Below are positions 62,298 to 64,000 of a DNA stretch of 64,000 bases, one piece after another (the stretch's first letter is position 1; every line of letters starts with the position of its first letter). The position numbers and the translations under genes were made by a program. Below the pieces are notes generated by a model. The model saw only the letters and a list, made by a program, of their open reading frames with translations. It was not told where the DNA came from and did not search any database. The stretch covers positions 62,001 through 126,000 of the forward strand of contig NZ_JAGILA010000009.1 in assembly GCF_017874595.1 (NCBI RefSeq), written 5' to 3'. This stretch comes from Sinorhizobium kostiense (GTDB lineage: Bacteria > Pseudomonadota > Alphaproteobacteria > Rhizobiales > Rhizobiaceae).

Positions 62298-63737
62298 ATG
62301 TCTTACGATGTAATCATCATCGGTTCGGGCCCGGGCGGCTATGTCACCGCCATCCGCTCGGCGCAGCTGGGCTTGAAGACGGCGATCGTCGAGCGCGAGC
62401 ACCTGGGCGGCATCTGCCTCAACTGGGGCTGCATCCCGACCAAGGCGCTCTTGCGCTCCGCCGAAATCCTCGACCATGCCAATCACGCCAAGAACTATGG
62501 CCTGACGCTCGAAGGCAAGATGACCGCCAACGTCAAGGACGTCGTTGCCCGCTCGCGGGCGGTTTCGGCGCGGCTGACCGGCGGCGTCGCCTTTCTGATG
62601 AAGAAGAACAAGATCGACGTGATCTGGGGCGAGGCGAAGCTGACGAAACCCGGCGAGATCGTCGTCGCAGCGCCGTCGAAGCCGGCAGTGCAGCCGCAGA
62701 ACCCCGTGCCGAAGGGCGTCAAGGGCGAGGGCACCTACTCCGCCAAGCACATCATCATTGCGACCGGCGCGCGGCCGCGCGCGCTCCCCGGCATCGAGCC
62801 GGACGGCAAGCTGATCTGGACCTATTTCGAGGCGATGAAGCCTGAGGAATTGCCGAAGTCCATGGTGGTCATGGGCTCAGGCGCGATCGGCATCGAGTTC
62901 GCGAGTTTTTACCGGTCGATGGGTGTCGACGTCACCGTCGTCGAGCTCCTGCCGCAGATCATGCCGGTCGAGGACGCGGAAATCTCCGCCTTCGCCCGCA
63001 AGCAGCTCGAGAAGCGCGGCCTGAAGATCTTCACCGATGCCAAGGTGACGAAGGTCGAGAAGGGCGCCAATGACGTGACCGCCCATGTCGAGACGAAGGA
63101 CGGCAAGGTGACTGAGATCAAGGCGGATCGCCTGATCTCCGCCATCGGGGTCCAGGGCAATATCGAAAACCTCGGGCTCGAGGCGCTGGGGGTCGAGACC
63201 AGTCGCGGCTGCATCGTCACGGACGGCTACGGCAGGACCAATGTCGCCGGCATCTACGCGATCGGCGATGTCGCCGGTCCGCCGATGCTGGCGCACAAGG
63301 CCGAGCACGAGGGTGTGATCTGCGTCGAGAAGATCGCCGGCGTCCCCGGCGTCCATGCGCTCGACAAGGGCAAGATCCCGGGCTGCACCTATTGCGACCC
63401 GCAGGTCGCTTCGGTGGGGCTTACCGAGGCGAAGGCCAAGGAACTCGGCCGCGACATCCGCGTCGGCCGCTACAGCTTCGGCGCCAACGGCAAGGCGATT
63501 GCGCTCGGCGAAGATCAGGGCATGATCAAGACGATCTTCGACAAGAAGACCGGCGAGCTCCTCGGCGCGCACATGGTCGGCGCCGAGGTGACCGAGCTCA
63601 TCCAGGGCTTTGTCGTCGCCATGAACCTGGAGACGACCGAGGAGGAGTTGATGCACACGGTCTTCCCGCATCCGACGCTTTCCGAAATGATGAAGGAAAG
63701 CGTGCTCGACGCCTACGGCAAGGTGCTGAACGCCTGA
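62298..63737 (+). CDS. lpdA: Dihydrolipoamide dehydrogenase (E3)
   Basis: The 479-residue flavoprotein has the FAD motif IIIGSGPGGYVTAIRSAQLG, the redox-active disulfide GGICLNWGCIPTKALLRSAE, the NAD motif VVMGSGAIGIEFASFYRSMG and the C-terminal dimer-interface HPTLSEMMKES with catalytic His. An insert AAPSKPAVQPQNPVPKG in the FAD domain is typical of the rhizobial pyruvate-dehydrogenase-type Lpd, more than of acetoin-type AcoL. It lies 82 bases after E2 behind a terminator. ATG 62298 follows AAGGA; an upstream ATG at 62292 is less likely. It reoxidises the E2 lipoyl arm. Confidence 0.93.
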   Translation: MSYDVIIIGSGPGGYVTAIRSAQLGLKTAIVEREHLGGICLNWGCIPTKALLRSAEILDHANHAKNYGLTLEGKMTANVKDVVARSRAVSARLTGGVAFLMKKNKIDVIWGEAKLTKPGEIVVAAPSKPAVQPQNPVPKGVKGEGTYSAKHIIIATGARPRALPGIEPDGKLIWTYFEAMKPEELPKSMVVMGSGAIGIEFASFYRSMGVDVTVVELLPQIMPVEDAEISAFARKQLEKRGLKIFTDAKVTKVEKGANDVTAHVETKDGKVTEIKADRLISAIGVQGNIENLGLEALGVETSRGCIVTDGYGRTNVAGIYAIGDVAGPPMLAHKAEHEGVICVEKIAGVPGVHALDKGKIPGCTYCDPQVASVGLTEAKAKELGRDIRVGRYSFGANGKAIALGEDQGMIKTIFDKKTGELLGAHMVGAEVTELIQGFVVAMNLETTEEELMHTVFPHPTLSEMMKESVLDAYGKVLNA

Positions 63738-64000
63738 GTGGCCCTTGCCTCACGCAGCATTTTGCACGGCGTTGATCATGAACTGCCGAAGGGATCTGCT
63801 CCATCTGGAAAACTCGGTTGTGCCGAAACCTTCCGTAGTATCCATGACGGCGCGAGCCCTCGCGAGGCCGAGAAGCATGCGCGTTCGGACGAGGCGCGCA
63901 GCGTCAAGCGCGAATTCAATTTGGAATTTGCCTTGGGGGCGATTCGCCTCGCAACCTTGATCGCCTGATTGTCCGGCTGCGGGACTACTGAAAATCTACC
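63738..64000. other. Right-end region without a clear gene
   Basis: A frame on the minus strand ending at 63750 (about 42 residues from the ATG at 63878, RMLLGLARARAVMDTTEG, open further upstream) reads somewhat like coding sequence but has no recognised family. It may be the end of a gene that continues beyond a stop near 63998, or a remnant. Confidence 0.3.

Noticed and set aside
1..64000. CRISPR arrays, rRNA and tRNA genes
   Set aside because: None was recognised on either strand; no regularly spaced repeats were seen.

Overview
The window looks like part of an accessory replicon (a plasmid or megaplasmid) of a rhizobial alphaproteobacterium, most like Sinorhizobium/Ensifer. The grounds are typical rhizobial families (a MucR/Ros regulator, a DUF982-like protein, an HWE histidine kinase, several ABC uptake systems each with its own regulator), a high-GC base composition, and a mobilisation region with a MobC-like protein, a large relaxase and a ParA/VirC1-like ATPase. 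No replication origin, rRNA or tRNA was recognised. All family assignments come from reading motifs; no database search was run.

Left end (1-13 kb) resembles a defence or conflict island. It holds the 3' part of an SF2 helicase with a probable C-terminal nuclease, a two-gene unit (alpha/beta hydrolase plus an unknown helical protein), and then two divergent operons. The leftward operon has three genes joined by ATGA overlaps: an alpha/beta hydrolase, a caspase-like protease with a His136/Cys188 dyad, and a protein ending in what reads as a prokaryotic YEATS-like domain. The rightward operon encodes a three-span membrane protein, a probable lipoprotein and a two-domain peptidoglycan hydrolase. 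This six-gene divergent locus is the best candidate here for an undescribed system.

13-18.4 kb: an AcoR-type sigma54 activator, a strong sigma54 promoter, a 2,3-butanediol dehydrogenase-like enzyme and a flavin monooxygenase. 18.8-20.7 kb: an SDR with a Tat-like leader and a divergent LysR regulator.

21-30.4 kb: a sugar-type uptake and catabolic cluster, namely LacI regulator, ribose-type ABC transporter, phosphotriesterase-like hydrolase, glutamine-amidotransferase-like protein, PfkB kinase, BtpA/SgcQ-like protein, TenA-like protein and M20 amidohydrolase. Two tandem LacI-type operators precede the regulator. The combination suggests uptake and breakdown of a sugar- or pyrimidine-containing compound; the substrate is unknown.

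30.4-42.5 kb is gene-poor and mosaic: a DUF982-like protein, a response regulator, an HWE kinase, a LysR/MFS pair, several small proteins, a MucR/Ros regulator, an IS481-like transposase remnant, an exonuclease, a WGR protein and an XRE regulator. A 57-bp repeat occurs here and again at 5 kb.

42.7-50.3 kb is the mobilisation region: ParA, a small DNA-binding-like protein, a candidate oriT with two perfect inverted repeats, a MobC-like protein, the relaxase, a small membrane protein and a coupled pair of unknown genes. 50.3-63.7 kb is a second sugar module: PfkB kinase, a MalK/UgpC-type ABC transporter and a divergent SorC regulator. It is followed by a SAF-domain oxidoreductase and a complete acetoin/2-oxoacid dehydrogenase-like complex (E1alpha, E1beta, E2, E3), with an intrinsic terminator between the E2 and E3 genes.
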